Shown here in pieces: positions 10,900 through 22,161 of a DNA stretch of 64,000 nt. Below the pieces are notes generated by a model, which was given only the letters and a program-made list of their open reading frames with translations, made no database searches and was not told the DNA's origin. The position numbers and the translations under genes are program-made. The stretch lies in assembly GCA_015680685.1 (NCBI GenBank), contig MNCI01022655.1, forward strand, positions 722,050 through 786,049, in the 5' to 3' direction. Origin of the DNA: Gnetum montanum. Its lineage: Eukaryota; Streptophyta; Gnetopsida; Gnetales; Gnetaceae. Each line of letters opens with the position of its first letter. Position 1 is the first letter of the stretch.

Positions 10900-11094
10900 T
10901 CAAGTAAAGTCAAAAGGCATGAGCATGAATGTTTGAAAGTTCGGCAAGCATTGACTAGGATGGCAACAATTTAAACACCTCCACAGTCCATAGCACAGAC
11001 CAGCGAGAATGATGATGGGGAGGCATATCCGAACCATATCTTCCACAACCGTGTCACCCTTTTTAGCTTTACACGAAAAGAGCGGGCGTTTCAC
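10900..11094 (-). CDS. Short unassigned frame with one membrane segment (possible exon)
   Basis: An uninterrupted minus-strand frame of about 64 codons contains a basic/cysteine start ('LFSCKAKKGDTVVEDM'), a strongly hydrophobic segment ('ICLPIIILAGLCYGLW') and a Cys cluster ('CLNCC'). The first ATG is at about 11037; the open frame extends upstream without one, so it could be an exon. Composition favours coding over chance, but no family is recognised and no splice sites were proven. Confidence 0.3.
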   Translation of the reverse strand: MKRPLFSCKAKKGDTVVEDMVRICLPIIILAGLCYGLWRCLNCCHPSQCLPNFQTFMLMPFDFT

Positions 11095-11703
11095 TGTTAC
11101 GGGTACTCATTTTTCCCGACGCTCATGCCACGACAAAAGTTAGTGACGCATTATTTTAAAGCAGCGTCGTCGTCATATGACATCGGCGACGTAATTGCGT
11201 GGGAAGGGAAGGGGGGGTTCACGTTGGTACTAAAGAGAGAGGGCCTGCTACAATGCCACGATTACTACTGACCCCGAGCCATCCACGCAGTTGTTCGATT
11301 GGCTAATGTAAAAATAATCGAGAGAGCATGATAAGGTGCTGCTGTGCATGATTTCTGAACAAAAGCAGCTTTACGGGTGCCCTGCGTTTCCAAGCAGAAT
11401 CATTACTCTACTTTGCCCAACTTAATAATAAGAATAAACCCCGGCCAACACTAATGTCATTCACGCAAAAGCCAGAGTTGAGACTCTAGCTGGGTCGTAT
11501 CTGAAACCAACCCACTCGCCATTTTGTCTGTTCATTTGGTGTGGAGGATGCAGGATGTGCCAATATCGGCAAGATTGACCAAACTTTTGGGGCGTGGGGT
11601 AGAGTAGTGGATGCTGGGACACGGACAGATTCATAGCCCGGGGGAAGCACGCAGCACAAGAAGAGCAAATGAATTTTTCCATCATAATGGAAGGGAAACC
11701 AAG

Positions 11704-12060
11704 CTACGTCGCTGTCGGAGCATTAATAATATAATGTGGAGCAGCTGAGCTGCTGCAGCTGTGTTTGAGACAAATTTGACCCGGCGCGCACATTAGGGTT
11801 GGCCGTCGTTGGCAATAGCGCGACCACCACTGATAACATTGTTGAAGATCACAGAGATTGCTTGCTCTGTTGCAGCTCCAATACCACACGGCAAAAAACA
11901 AAAGGGAAAAAGCTCCCATCATATCACCCAAGAACCGCTGCTTCTGCTGCACTTGATGGCGCTACGAAAACCCACCAACAGGCAACAGCCACAGCCCACA
12001 AGAACAAAAGCATGGCCACAAACAACCACAATTTCGAATGGAGTTACAATTTGACAGCCC
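11704..12060 (-). other. Unassigned coding-like stretch
   Basis: Several overlapping minus-strand frames stay open here. One starts at an ATG near 12009 with a hydrophobic leader ('LLFLWAVAVACWW') that stops after about 30 codons. Another gives 'ATEQAISVIFNNVISGGRA' before a stop. The stretch is CpG-rich, so open frames arise easily and none can be named. It may equally be a promoter or first exon of a former gene. Confidence 0.2.
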
Positions 12061-12819
12061 GGTTTTCTTGTCTTGTTCGTTTTCCCCTTTGATCCGTTAA
12101 AAAAAATCAGCGTTTTTAACATATTCACTGTGTGGAATCTCGTGGATCAACAAGCAGCATCATTCGGCTGCATTGTATGTCAACCAGATTAGCAAAAAAT
12201 AAGGCTTTAAACTGAGATCTGTCCTCCGGTATAGATGTAATGAAACACTCCCAGTTTCAGTTTCCTACTTGTATAATTAGGTAATGTACAAATCCGTTCA
12301 TCACTTCCACTTAAAATATATTTTAATCTGGGAATATGGAGCCCATTCTATTTCTACATGCACACATCCTCTGCTCCGTGCCGACAGATTTTTTGTACCC
12401 TTCTAAAATTTGTTGTTTCTTGTCCCACGTATTCGTTGGTAAAATTTTTATTTAACTGTTCACAAAAATCACACGTCGTAACAATGTTGCGCAAAAGATA
12501 AAATTTTATTTTAAAAAAATTAGTGGGCTTCTATCCACAAATCTTGGAAAGGTTTTGCCATGTTAAAAAGCCGAAACGTTCTGTGTGCAACTTTGTCCTG
12601 TTCCACTTATATGCATTAATGAAATAAATTTGATCTCGAAAAGGTAATTTTAATAAATTAGCATGTGAAATATCATAACAGCACTTTTAATTATGGTTGA
12701 GGATACCTGTACGATGCATCGGAAGTGTGCCTGGCTTGGTTACATATACAACTGCATGCAGATGAGTTTTTTTATTAAAGATTATATTCTATGCTTCTGC
12801 ATTTACACATGCAGACAAA

Positions 12820-13262
12820 TTGATCCCATCCACATACAGATTCTACACACGAAACATAGAAGTGAAAAATGCAAACAAACAAGGTGGGATGTCAAACTCA
12901 ACATTAAAGAGTTTCAATGCAAAAAACGTAACATTTCCGGGTACAAGCTACAGTTCGAATTATACTGCAGCTCCACTTGTGCTAGATCTGCCATCAAATG
13001 CAGAATTGAAGGTGACTGCTGCTTTGGTTACAGGAGGAATGATGAGTATTTTGTTAACTGTCTTCAGCTGCTGCGATTGTGTTACCTTGTGCGGCGGCAA
13101 ATGGATCCCACTTGTCTGCTGGAATGGACGTGCGTGCCTGTTACTGTCATGAACAGATTAGATGCTCTATGCCGACATGGCCGTCTCTTCACATTCTCTC
13201 TCGTGCGTAGGTGAGGCTTTACGGCTCTACCCTCCTGCTCCTCCTCTCCTGCTCCTCTTTTC
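12820..13262 (+). pseudogene. Possible cytochrome P450 fragment
   Basis: At 13215-13250 the plus strand encodes 'EALRLYPPAPPLLL'. This fits the P450 K-helix ExxR motif and the following YPPAP typical of plant families, just after a pyrimidine-rich stretch ending 'cgtag' that could be a 3' splice site. About 400 bp upstream, 'IPSTYRFYTRNIEVKN' loosely resembles the 'IPGxRFLPTxxN' region that precedes it in CYP72-clan proteins. There is no heme-binding FxxGxRxCxG segment and the sequence diverges right after the K-helix, so it would be a relic. The upstream match is weak. Confidence 0.3.
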
Positions 13263-13543
13263 GCTTCTGTCGTTGTTAATAATTTTCGTCGACCTATTTG
13301 AGTGCATTATATGGCCTTTTTACCATGGCTTTTGCACCACTTGATTGAAGAATTTTACACTTCGTGTGGAGTTGGAGACCCTTGGCAAAGGTACTTTGTT
13401 CGGGAAACATCCAAAGTCCTGTACAAAGGAAAAACTGGTCAATTAAAACATAGCTAGAGCTAGAGGATAGATTATCTGCGTACACTACATTAAAGTAAAT
13501 TCAATAAATTTATATATTTATGTGACTTTGCTTCATGGACGAT

Positions 13544-13601
13544 AAACAAATGTACACATAAATGCAAACTTTAAACAAATGTACACATAAATGCAAACTT
13601 T
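13544..13601. repeat. Perfect 29-bp tandem duplication
   Basis: Two identical head-to-tail copies begin 'aaacaaatgtacacataaat' at 13544 and 13573. Perfect identity in an otherwise decayed region suggests a recent slippage or repair event. It lies 24 bp before element A. Confidence 0.9.
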
Positions 13602-13624
13602 GATCTCTAATGCTTATGATCGGT

Positions 13625-14952
13625 TGATGCTAACATCGCCCATGCTAAGCATGGGGCCATGATCAACAAGTCTATCGAGCACAAAGAAAGTTAATTTGTA
13701 CAAGCATGTCTTGGGGCTTCATTCCTAATGGCGAGCTGGGTGGTGTAGAATGTGGGTTACGTAACAGCCATAGATGTGGCGTAATTGATGACACTAGTGC
13801 TGGGAGTTACGTGTGTTACAAAAGTTACATTGGTGGTAACCAAGGGTGGTGGAGAATGTGGTGGGAGTTATGTTTGGGTAGTGCTGAGAGTTATGTGCGG
13901 TGGTGGTGTAACTAATGACGTGGCGGTTCTGGGCATTATAGAAGTTGCATAACAACCCTAGTGGTGGCCGTAATCGATGCGAGACATGGGCATTTAAACA
14001 CCCAAACGAATAGCTATAAAAGCAGATGAGTGAATGTTGTGGGGGTAGAAAAGGATGACCTCCTTTCTCATTGGCACAGTGACATGGTGCTAGATGGCGG
14101 GCAACACCTACAACCTTTCCTCTCTCTCTTGCAGTAGTAGGGTGCACTACAAATGGTTGTGGGAGGAAGTAGGGGACTCTTAGCAGTTGGGGAGAGGGGG
14201 GCTGAGCAATAGGTAGTAGGCAGATCATCTATCGAGGGCTCCCCTTTTCAGAGGAAACTAGCAGATGATGGGTTCTCTTTCTTTGGCGTATTATCATCTA
14301 CCAATCTCTCCCCTCTTCATCAAGGTGTGTGACGGTGCCAATCGCAGTAACAATGGTGGCAACATGGTGGCAGATGGTAGGTAGCACATGTAGCCTCCCC
14401 TCTCTCTCACTAGGGCTAATCTCTCACATTGGGGGCCAGCCTCTCTCACATTAGGGCCACCTCTCTCTCATTGGGGTTAGCCTTTCTCTCACATTAAGGA
14501 CAAGCCTCTCTTGCTCTTTGACAATTCGCGTGGTAGAAAGAATGGCATGCATGCTTGGAAACAAAGGCTGCAAACGATGTGTCTACAGTATGCAGAGCGG
14601 ACAGCAGTGACATCTCTCTCCCTATCCCTCCCTCTATTGGTGGCTATGAGCAGTGTCAGCTGCGATGACATCTACGATGATGAGATGGCATGAATCAATG
14701 GTAGCAGTAAGGACTAGGGAACAATTTGAATTTACTAATTACTATATTTTCATTAAGTTTTGAAATTCAAGCAATTTTTCAATTTAAATTCTCTTAATGT
14801 TTTAGTTTCATTTACTTTTTTTGGAATGCCACATAGTCCTCTTCAACTAAGACTATTCTTGGGTTCCGTACCCATATAAGAGGTGCCCTAGGTAATAGTC
14901 TCCTCAAATGAGTTTTTCCCCTAGTGTTGGTCCATCCAAAATTTACGCACCA
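13625..14952 (+). repeat. Element A left LTR
   Basis: It starts TGATGCTAACATCG and ends ..TTTACGCACCA. A TATA-like 'CTATAAAAG' at 14014-14022 orients it forward. The 3' half includes a C/T-rich tandem. It pairs with 15339-15559 plus 22950-24139. The right copy has an extra 'ttgccatgccatgatggcatgg' segment absent here. The 144-codon reverse frame over this LTR has no element-like features and is not called. Confidence 0.8.
14393..14512. repeat. C/T-rich tandem in element A left LTR
   Basis: The unit of about 22-25 bp, 'cctctctctcacattggggcc', is repeated imperfectly about five times. The right LTR has the same array at 23520-23700 with more units, so copy number changed after insertion. Confidence 0.75.
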
Positions 14953-15338
14953 ACACCTTTTTGGTGCTAGAAGGAGGGCTTGACTCATTTCCTAATCCTA
15001 TCTCAAAATTTATTTATTTATTTTGCTAAAATCTTTATTTTTAGCCCTTGTTTTGGAAAAATCTTTTGCTTTATTTTCTGAGAATTTTTGAGCCCTTTTA
15101 TTTTCCGATCGCAAAAGTCTATTTCCTAAAATTTTTGTTACCCAAGTCTCATCACCCATCTTTAATCCTATTTTAAATTTCTAAATTTCTATTTTCCCAA
15201 TCCCATTTTTAGATTTATGTTTTGGCAGTCCTTACTTGAGTTTTCACTTTGTCCTTTGTCTTTTGCACTCCTTTTAAGATTTCTATGGTTGTGTTGTTCC
15301 TTGCACTTGCATGCAATTTCTAGTTTGGGGCTAAGTAT
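14953..15338 (+). mobile_element. Element A interior: primer site, short spacer, polypurine tract
   Basis: The interior starts with a primer-site-like 'TTGGTGCTAGAAGGAGGGC' at 14961-14979, the same motif that follows the LTR of element H at 59472. It ends with a purine-rich 'AGTTTGGGGCTAAGTAT' directly before the right LTR. No coding potential exists in the about 386 bp, so only cis signals for replication are kept. Confidence 0.7.
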
Positions 15339-15559
15339 TGATGCCAACATCGCTATGCTAGGCATGGGACCATGATCAACAAGTCTAATCCATTGGCACC
15401 AAGTAGAGAGAAAGAGAAAGTTAATTTATACAAGCATGTCTTGGGGCTTGACTTATAATGGTGAGCTTGTGGTGACAGTTATGTTGCCATGCCATGATGG
15501 CATGGATGTAACAGCTTAGGTTGTGTAGAATGTGGGTTATGTAATGATTGCAAAGGTGG
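15339..15559 (+). repeat. Element A right LTR, part 1
   Basis: It starts TGATGCCAACATCG and matches the head of the left LTR. It breaks at 15559 where element B is inserted; the matching LTR resumes at 22945. Confidence 0.8.
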
Positions 15560-16662
15560 TGATGAGTAGCGAGGTATCCCTACACTCAACCATACGAATA
15601 CGAGCGTTTCATGCACGATTCGGTCGAACTCCAAGGACTAAGTGCTTACGCACCTTAATGAAACACTTAAGGGTTAATCAATCGTTGTCTTCCCAAACTT
15701 ACTTGTATTTGTTAGATTTCAGGAACAGATAAAGAACCAAAGGAAAAGAAAACATAGGCAACACACACAACTTTGTGTGGCATTTAAGCAAGCACACCAT
15801 CGGAAATGCATGAAAATTGTTATTAAATAATTTTTGCTAGATACAATTATGCTTACAGGAACATTTTTGGGCCGTTATGGAAGAGAACGGAAACTGGACC
15901 AGAACAACTAACTTCTGGAACCAGTAACTACTGGTTAACTATTGCTCACTGCTGCTAACTTAACAATAACATAACTTAACATAACTATTGCTCACTGTTG
16001 GATCAGTCACCGCATAACTTAACAGTATTGTCACGGTTGTATGGTTAAGTAAGCTTGAGGTATATTAGTTTTATACTTTTTATCCTTTTTAATGTCTTAT
16101 GCTAATGAGGAAAGGTGAAGAGAACTAAATGGCTAACTTTCGCTAACTATTCACTAATTAAGTTCTAACTATTCCTAACACTAGTATCCGTTCCCACTTG
16201 CCGCACACATCCTGAACCAATGTAACACCACTGGGATTACCAAACACTAATTGTTACTAGGTTACCAAGCGCTACACACATGCTTGAAGTGGTCGTACTG
16301 AGTGTACTTAACTAGGAGAGTTAAGGGTTGAGAGAGAGATTAATTAACTAGGAAAGCATTTAAACATTCAATAATAATTAATTACTATTTAGCTTAGTCC
16401 ATATGCTGCAAGGTTTATCATAAAGTTCATATTTATTGCTGTACACAAATGTGTGCTCAGGTACAATTTGCTTGAATAAAGATCCATTCACTTTAAGACT
16501 CCTATTGCGAGCACATGGAAATTATTCTAACTATGGAATGGTAAAACTACAAGAGTTTAGCTAAGGATCTAAGTCTAAGTGCCTAAAACAAGGAAAGTTG
16601 CCACTTATTTATAGACATTTCGATGGGCTGCAATATTGCATACGCGATATCGCAACTCATCA
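15560..16662 (-). repeat. Element B 3' LTR (1103 bp)
   Basis: It matches 22162-22944 over its length, except for a 320-bp segment present only here (15705-16024) and bounded by GTATT at 15705-15709 and 16025-16029. A TATA-like TATAAATA is on the minus strand at 16606-16613, only about 50 bp inside the LTR head. Confidence 0.9.
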
Positions 16663-16675
16663 TACCCCCATAATT
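16663..16675 (-). other. Element B polypurine tract
   Basis: The minus strand reads AATTATGGGGGTA immediately before the LTR head TGATGAG. It is the expected plus-strand primer position for the 3' LTR. Confidence 0.75.
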
Positions 16676-18548
16676 GAATGAAAACTCATCCTTGAGTTCC
16701 TTACAAAATATTGGGAAGGTATGAGATTATTGACTTCAATGACACTAATGGTCAATGGGGTGACATGTGAATGGATCATCATTACAATACAAGGCAATAT
16801 TAGTGTTAATGACCACAAGAGTGAACACTATACACATTTGACATCAAGCCTTATTTGGCAGTTGAGAGAGAAGAGAGTGAGAGAAGAAAAAGAAGATGTG
16901 TTGTTGCCGATGCCAAAATTGCGCCTTCCGTTGTCCATCCATAGCTGCACCATTGATCTTGTTCCTTGCATGGCTGTTCCAGCACCAGTCCATCCTAAGT
17001 GTTTCCTCCAGCTCCAGTCCATTGTTGTATGATTGCCATATGCACACACAACATAGTCTCATATTAGCAAGGATAGTTAAATCACAATGTAATTGATACC
17101 TTGCCTCGTGGTACGGTCCATTGGATGAGTTGTGATATGGCTAATATGGAGTCTAGAGATAACACTGGTGACTACCCAAGGTGCAGGGGTTAGGAGAAAA
17201 TTGAAAAAATTGGACTAGGGTGCCCATGACTAAGAGTGATCCTCCGGTAGCCATAGAATGGAAAAATATAAGGAATAAGAAAGATGGATAAAAAGAAACA
17301 ATGACAATGCCAATAAAATGGATGTCATAGGTGGAAATGAACAAAATAAATGTTGATTGCAGTAATGTTGAAGGGAAGGAAGTTAATTGATGCACCAATT
17401 AGGAATGCTAGTGGGTCCTTCCCAAAGCAGGCTTATGCACTTAATGCCCTGAGAATCCCACATTCAAAGAGTCCATAGGCTCTGGAAATGTCAATTGGAA
17501 GCAAGAGTTAAAGTCTTAACCTCTAGAATTTACCAAAAAGAAAACAATGTATCAACCAAAATATAGACTATTGATACAACCGGCAATGAGGTGGAAAATG
17601 AAGAAAGAATGATGAAGAGAAGAGAATGGAATGGAGTCCCAAGAACAAGGTGGTGTACAACCCCTTGTGTATGTATGGTTAATGTGACTTAGTAGATATC
17701 ATTCCAAATCTAGCCTCAAACAATCCACATCCAATGACTTTGCATTAATACACTTGGCCAATCCATCCACTTGAAGGAGCAAAAATGCTTCCGCCAAAGA
17801 GTCACCACCATTTCGAAGATATGAGAAGGAAAAGAGTAGGAAGCAAGAGGGGCCTTAGTTAGAGGGAACATGTTTGTTTAGTTGCATAACCAGTGTTTGT
17901 AGCCCAGGGGATTATTTTGTCTAAGGGGTGTGCTTCAAATTCTCACTTTTCCTTTTTTTTTTTTTAATTTTCTTTTGTGCATGAGAACCACACCATGCAA
18001 AGACTTATTATTTTTATTGGCTCAGCTTCCTGATAATAGAGCAATGTTGGAATGGTAAGGAAACCCCAAGAAGAAAACATCCAAACACCCAAGAGAATGG
18101 CCAACACAAATGCATCAAATCCCCTTGAAGTCATACCCTTTTTCAGTCCTTGAGTCCTTCCTCAGTTTGAGAAATTCCCAGTCACCGATTAGTTAATAGT
18201 TTTATGATTTAAAGAAAGGGATTGTACATTTCCAAGCCAAGAGAGACCATAGAAATTCATGGATGCATCAATGACATGGACTCATTGCCTGTTATATCGA
18301 AAGAACCATACCTTAGTATCCTCATTATAACTCCAAGTTAAAAACCAAACATTAGCAATCAATAGAATACAGTTCACACCACCATCAGGAGCACTTATTA
18401 GTGACGAACCTAACAAAATAGAAGATACACAAAGAAATGAAAGAGTATAAACAATGTTGCAAAACAAAAAATAGAAAAATTAAAGAAATTTGTAAAACAA
18501 AAATGTGTAAAATAAAAACTTAAAAAAGGAACTAAGGGCCTTAAATGA
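16676..18548 (-). other. Element B 3' untranslated region, no pol
   Basis: No reverse transcriptase, RNase H or integrase motif was found on either strand. A minus-strand frame at 18282-18467, in phase with gag-protease, has a hydrophobic start ('IVYTLSFLCVSSILLGSSLI') and then 'NVWFLTWSYN'; it could be a relic of a small extra ORF but is unassigned. A poly-T run lies near 17953. The other small frames have no features. Confidence 0.55.
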
Positions 18549-21500
18549 TTAGTAGAGGTGGCTATCTCCCCCATAACTGTGTTGAAAGGGGGAGATCCAA
18601 AATAATGAGAAAGGTCGTTCCATATCTAAGATCTTATGTGCATTGATCATTCTAGATTCATAGTAAGGTTTGGTCTGTTGCACATTGACTAATAATCTCT
18701 TATCATAGTGCTTATTTAAAATTTTTAGGAGTTTCCAACTTTCCCCAATTGATGTTTTTAGGTTAAGGTTTGGAAGTTGGAAATGCTCTTGCTCTAGTGT
18801 ACCTAAGCTTTCAACGTGAGTGCAAGTTGTTCCCTTAGTTGGTTCCATGCACATTGGTGAGTTGCTCTCTTGATCAGTTATCAATCATGAGGTGTCTTTT
18901 TGTTGTGTGGTTGCTACATATAGGCACTTTTATATGTCAATTTCTTGTGCACACCGGTTGCATGCAGGTAATGTTGAACATTCCTGCATGCAATCACACC
19001 CTGTATCATTGTATGTGATGCATGGAACTTTCTTCTTCTCGATCTTCCAAAAATTATTTTCCTTAGATATTTCTAGGGAAAGATCGTGGATTCCCAAGTG
19101 TGCATTTATGGTACTTAGCCATGCCCTTCCCATGATTATTGGGAAGTCCCCTTTATCATTGTTTACTTGCATTACTAGGAAATCAGCTGGGTGTGACAAC
19201 CCACACATAGTGGTAACGATGTCCTCCACCTGTCCCAAGGGAACAGTGATGGACTAGTTAGCTAGCTCTAGGTGAATATTTCTCTTCCTTAGTGGAGGCA
19301 GGTTCCAGGCTTTGTACATCTCTTGTGATATTAAGTTGACTCTGGAACCTGAGTCCAGAAGAGCTTTACAGGGTTCATTCCCAGCAACTTGGAGATAAAT
19401 TAAGGGGCTTCCAGGATCAGATAATTTTCTGGGAAGGTGGCCCACCTTGATCCAATCAATAATGGCATGTGTTAACATAACCGTATGCGTTGAGCTTGAT
19501 TTTTGATTTGAAGAGGGCTTCAAAGCCTTATATGATGGAGAGGCGTTCAGAGATTCAACCGCTTGTGGTTGTGAGGGCTTGGTTGGACTGTTGGTTCTAA
19601 AGAAAGGTCTTTTCTTCATAAGGTTGTCAGGACCAATTGTAGGTTGAGGATTCACGGCCCTTATGGCATTGTGTTGCTACGGTTGAGTAGGAAGTTCCCC
19701 TTGCATTGCTGGAGCAGGTGGTAATGGAGCTATCAGTGTGAGAGTTGCAGATGGATTTGGAGGATGGTATGTTTATGGGTTATCTCCCCTAGGAGAAGGA
19801 TTCCTATAATACTCCCAAGCTTGGTAGTGACGTTGTGATGTAACGTGATCAACAAAGTCACGTGGAGAGATTGGCTGCTACACCTAATAGCCATATGGAT
19901 CCTATTACTAGTAGGGGTATTGCTACCTTGGTGGTGGAATTCCCCATGACTGTGGGTATTGCCACTGTTGGTGTTGCTCAATAGGTTGTGGTGGAGTTCC
20001 ATTTGGATAATACATTGAAGGTTGGTGGAACTGCCTGGGGTTACCTTAGGGATAAGGTAACCGTTGGGGTGCTTGCTGTTTGTTAAGTTGTGGGTTGAGT
20101 GCATACACCCCAGACTCTTGTAGATGTGAGATCACTGGGAAACATTCCTTAGGATGGTCGTATTGGCATATCTCACATCCACTATCATTGTCTGTATATG
20201 AATCCACAACCTCTTTGATGATGGCCAATTTACCCTTACCCTTGTTACGTGCATTGTCTACATCTCTCCTTTTCTTTGTGTCATAGTCACTACCTCGCTC
20301 CCTAGATTCTTTTACAATTTTAAGGATAGTTTCAAATATACTATCCAAGGAGTCCCACATTTGGTCTGCCTTTGCTGATACTTCAATTGTTAATTTTTGG
20401 AGTGGAAAGGTTTTCCTATTCATCATATCTTTGAGTGGTGACTCTTCCTCCTCCTCACAGAATCTCACTCCCCTTTTTCGAAGGGAAGGATCTCGGTTGT
20501 ACTCTTTCGTACTTTCTCTCTTACGTAGCTCCCCTTCTTCCTTAGCTACTTGCTCTAGCAATCGATGAACCTAATGAGACCTAAACTCTGATAACCTCCC
20601 TTGGACATATGTTCCAAGGGTTCTCCTTGTTTCATGCCTAAGTCCATCTATGAGATGGCATAGTTGATCTTGCTGCAAATAACCATGGCCTGGGCAATGA
20701 TGTAAAAGTGCATAATAACAACCCATGACAACATCCAAGGATTCATGATTTCCCTGCTTCCATCCTTAGATTTTCTTTCATAGGTTAGACACTCAGGAGT
20801 ACATTTAGTACTTGTCATTAAATAGGTCTAACATTGTACTCTAGCTTCGAATGGATTCTGGTTCCAAGGATCGGTACAAGCTTTCAGCTTCTTTCATTAG
20901 TATCCTTGGGAACAACTTTAGTTTTTTCCATTTGTTTTCTATGTTTTGCAAGGCACATGCATCATGGAATTCTTGTAAATGATTTTGAGGATTAGTGTTT
21001 TATCCCCCCTCAAATCGTGGGATGTTATTCATGTCTAACCTCTTGATCCTACTATCTTTTTGATGCCTTGTAGGGATTCTCATAGACTCGGTGATATCTA
21101 ACATGCTTCTAGTTGCGAGTAGGGGTTCTTTGTGGTCATCTTGTTCATAAAATCTATGGTGTCTACAAGGTTCCCTACTCTTCCTTCTTCCATGCTTTGA
21201 TTCCTTAGAGTGCCCTCTTCCTCATTCTCGACTATCTTGTTATTGTTTTTCGCTCGGTTTACCTTTATCCTCATGGTTAGTTTCCTTATGGATACATCCA
21301 GATACAGAAGGAGAGGGTGGATGTGATGATGAAGGTGAAGAAGAAGAAGAACCATTGCCATGATGATATTTTCTACCTTCTCTTCTGTGGTCCCAACCAC
21401 GATCGTGATTAGAATCAGAACGTCTACCCTTATCGTGTGTTTGTGTTCCCTCGTTGAACATTTCGTGTTCATGGGGATCAAAACTAGGGTTGTGAACTGT

Positions 21501-22016
21501 GGAGTGGAGGTTTTGATACACCACCTCCTAACCATTGTTAGGAGGGGAAACATCATTTGGTGGGAAACCTGTTGAAGCCGGTTCACCACCTTCAATTTCA
21601 CTCAAGACATGCTGAGCATTATGGGGCCATTTACCCTTCAAGGATGTATGATATCTCTCCTGTTGCAAGTCCCTTTGACGTTACGCTTCTGTGGGATGGT
21701 AGTCCCTTATGCCATGATCGCATGCAACATACTCTATGTACAAGGATGACATTCCTATTCATGAAAGAGCACAAAGGAGCATGTTGGGGATTGATCGGTC
21801 CAGAGGTAATACAATGTTACCTTCCAAGTCTCTGCAATGCAGTTGTTCATCTTGATGGAGAATAAAGGTAAAGTCAGGTACATACTCATCGTGATGAATA
21901 TATATCACATGAAATTGTTGAGGGATTGGTAGATCTTGGTTACATGTGTTGTGCCATCGGCTGTCTCTTGTGTTAGTCCTAGGTGGTAAGGTGCTTTTAT
22001 GTGGAGAAGAAGACAT
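18549..22016 (-). pseudogene. Element B gag-protease polyprotein (stop-broken single frame)
   Basis: All major minus-strand blocks from the ATG at 22016 to 18549 share one phase, giving about 1156 codons broken only by point stops. In order these are: an N-terminal region ('MSSSPHKSTLPPRT'); a basic Ser/His-rich segment (about 21520-21240); a retrotransposon gag domain (about 21010-20600, 'NPQNHLQEFHDACALQNIE'); a charged region with a compact zinc-knuckle-like C-x2-C-x3-H-x3-C (near 20160); a Pro/Gln-rich linker (20040-19660); and an aspartic protease with 'LLDSGSRVNLIS' (D-S-G at 19347-19355) and 'IIMGRAWLS' (near 19110-19140). Most stops fit CAA, CAG, CGA or TGG changed by one transition. 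Gag packages RNA and the protease cuts gag. Length is generous for gag-pro. Confidence 0.85.
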
Positions 22017-22140
22017 TTTGTCTTCTTTGGTGTGTGATTTACCGTTGTCTTATCTTTTCTTGATTAACCCTAAAGGGTTCGTTCTAGCTTCCCAAAAATG
22101 TGGATGATTTCCTATGTTCTACATAGTGCACAAACAACTA

Positions 22141-22160
22141 AGTCCCTGGAAACAGTGCCA
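22141..22160 (-). other. Element B primer-binding site, Asp-tRNA type
   Basis: The minus strand reads TGGCACTGTTTCCAGGGACT one base after the LTR end. It is a decayed form of TGGCGCCGTTGCCGGGGACT, the site common in plant Athila-type gypsy elements. Most differences are transitions at former CpG or GC positions. Confidence 0.8.
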
Positions 22161-22161
22161 A

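Larger units (their letters stand above)
10545..13620. other. Low-copy, CpG-retaining host-like segment
   Basis: Composition changes here. CpG-dense patches occur (for example 11145-11205 and 11780-11830), long A/T runs are fewer, and no part matches another part of the window. The flanks on both sides are LTR elements. This is the only part of the window that could be ancestral host DNA. It holds two unassigned coding-like stretches and a possible P450 remnant, entered separately. Host origin is inference. Confidence 0.45.

Noticed and set aside
11799-12128. Overlapping forward and reverse frames as real genes
   Set aside because: CpG-rich, stop-poor DNA gives open frames on both strands; no frame has a consistent domain or start context.
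12693-13214. 173-codon forward frame in the host-like segment as an intact gene
   Set aside because: Composition (Cys/Tyr/Arg-rich, no domain) suggests chance. The more protein-like reading is in another phase and is itself weak.
13794-14228. 144-codon reverse open frame over element A left LTR
   Set aside because: It lies wholly inside a non-coding LTR, the matching right LTR does not keep the same frame, and it has no recognisable motif.
18282-18467. Envelope-like gene in element B
   Set aside because: Only one short hydrophobic-start frame is present, too little to support an env-like call; recorded as an unassigned relic in the 3' region.
19733-20104. 123-codon reverse frame
   Set aside because: It is a shadow of the Pro/Gln-rich linker of the element B gag-protease frame, one phase off.
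21098-21601. 167-codon reverse frame
   Set aside because: It is out of phase with the continuous gag-protease frame of element B, which explains the region better.
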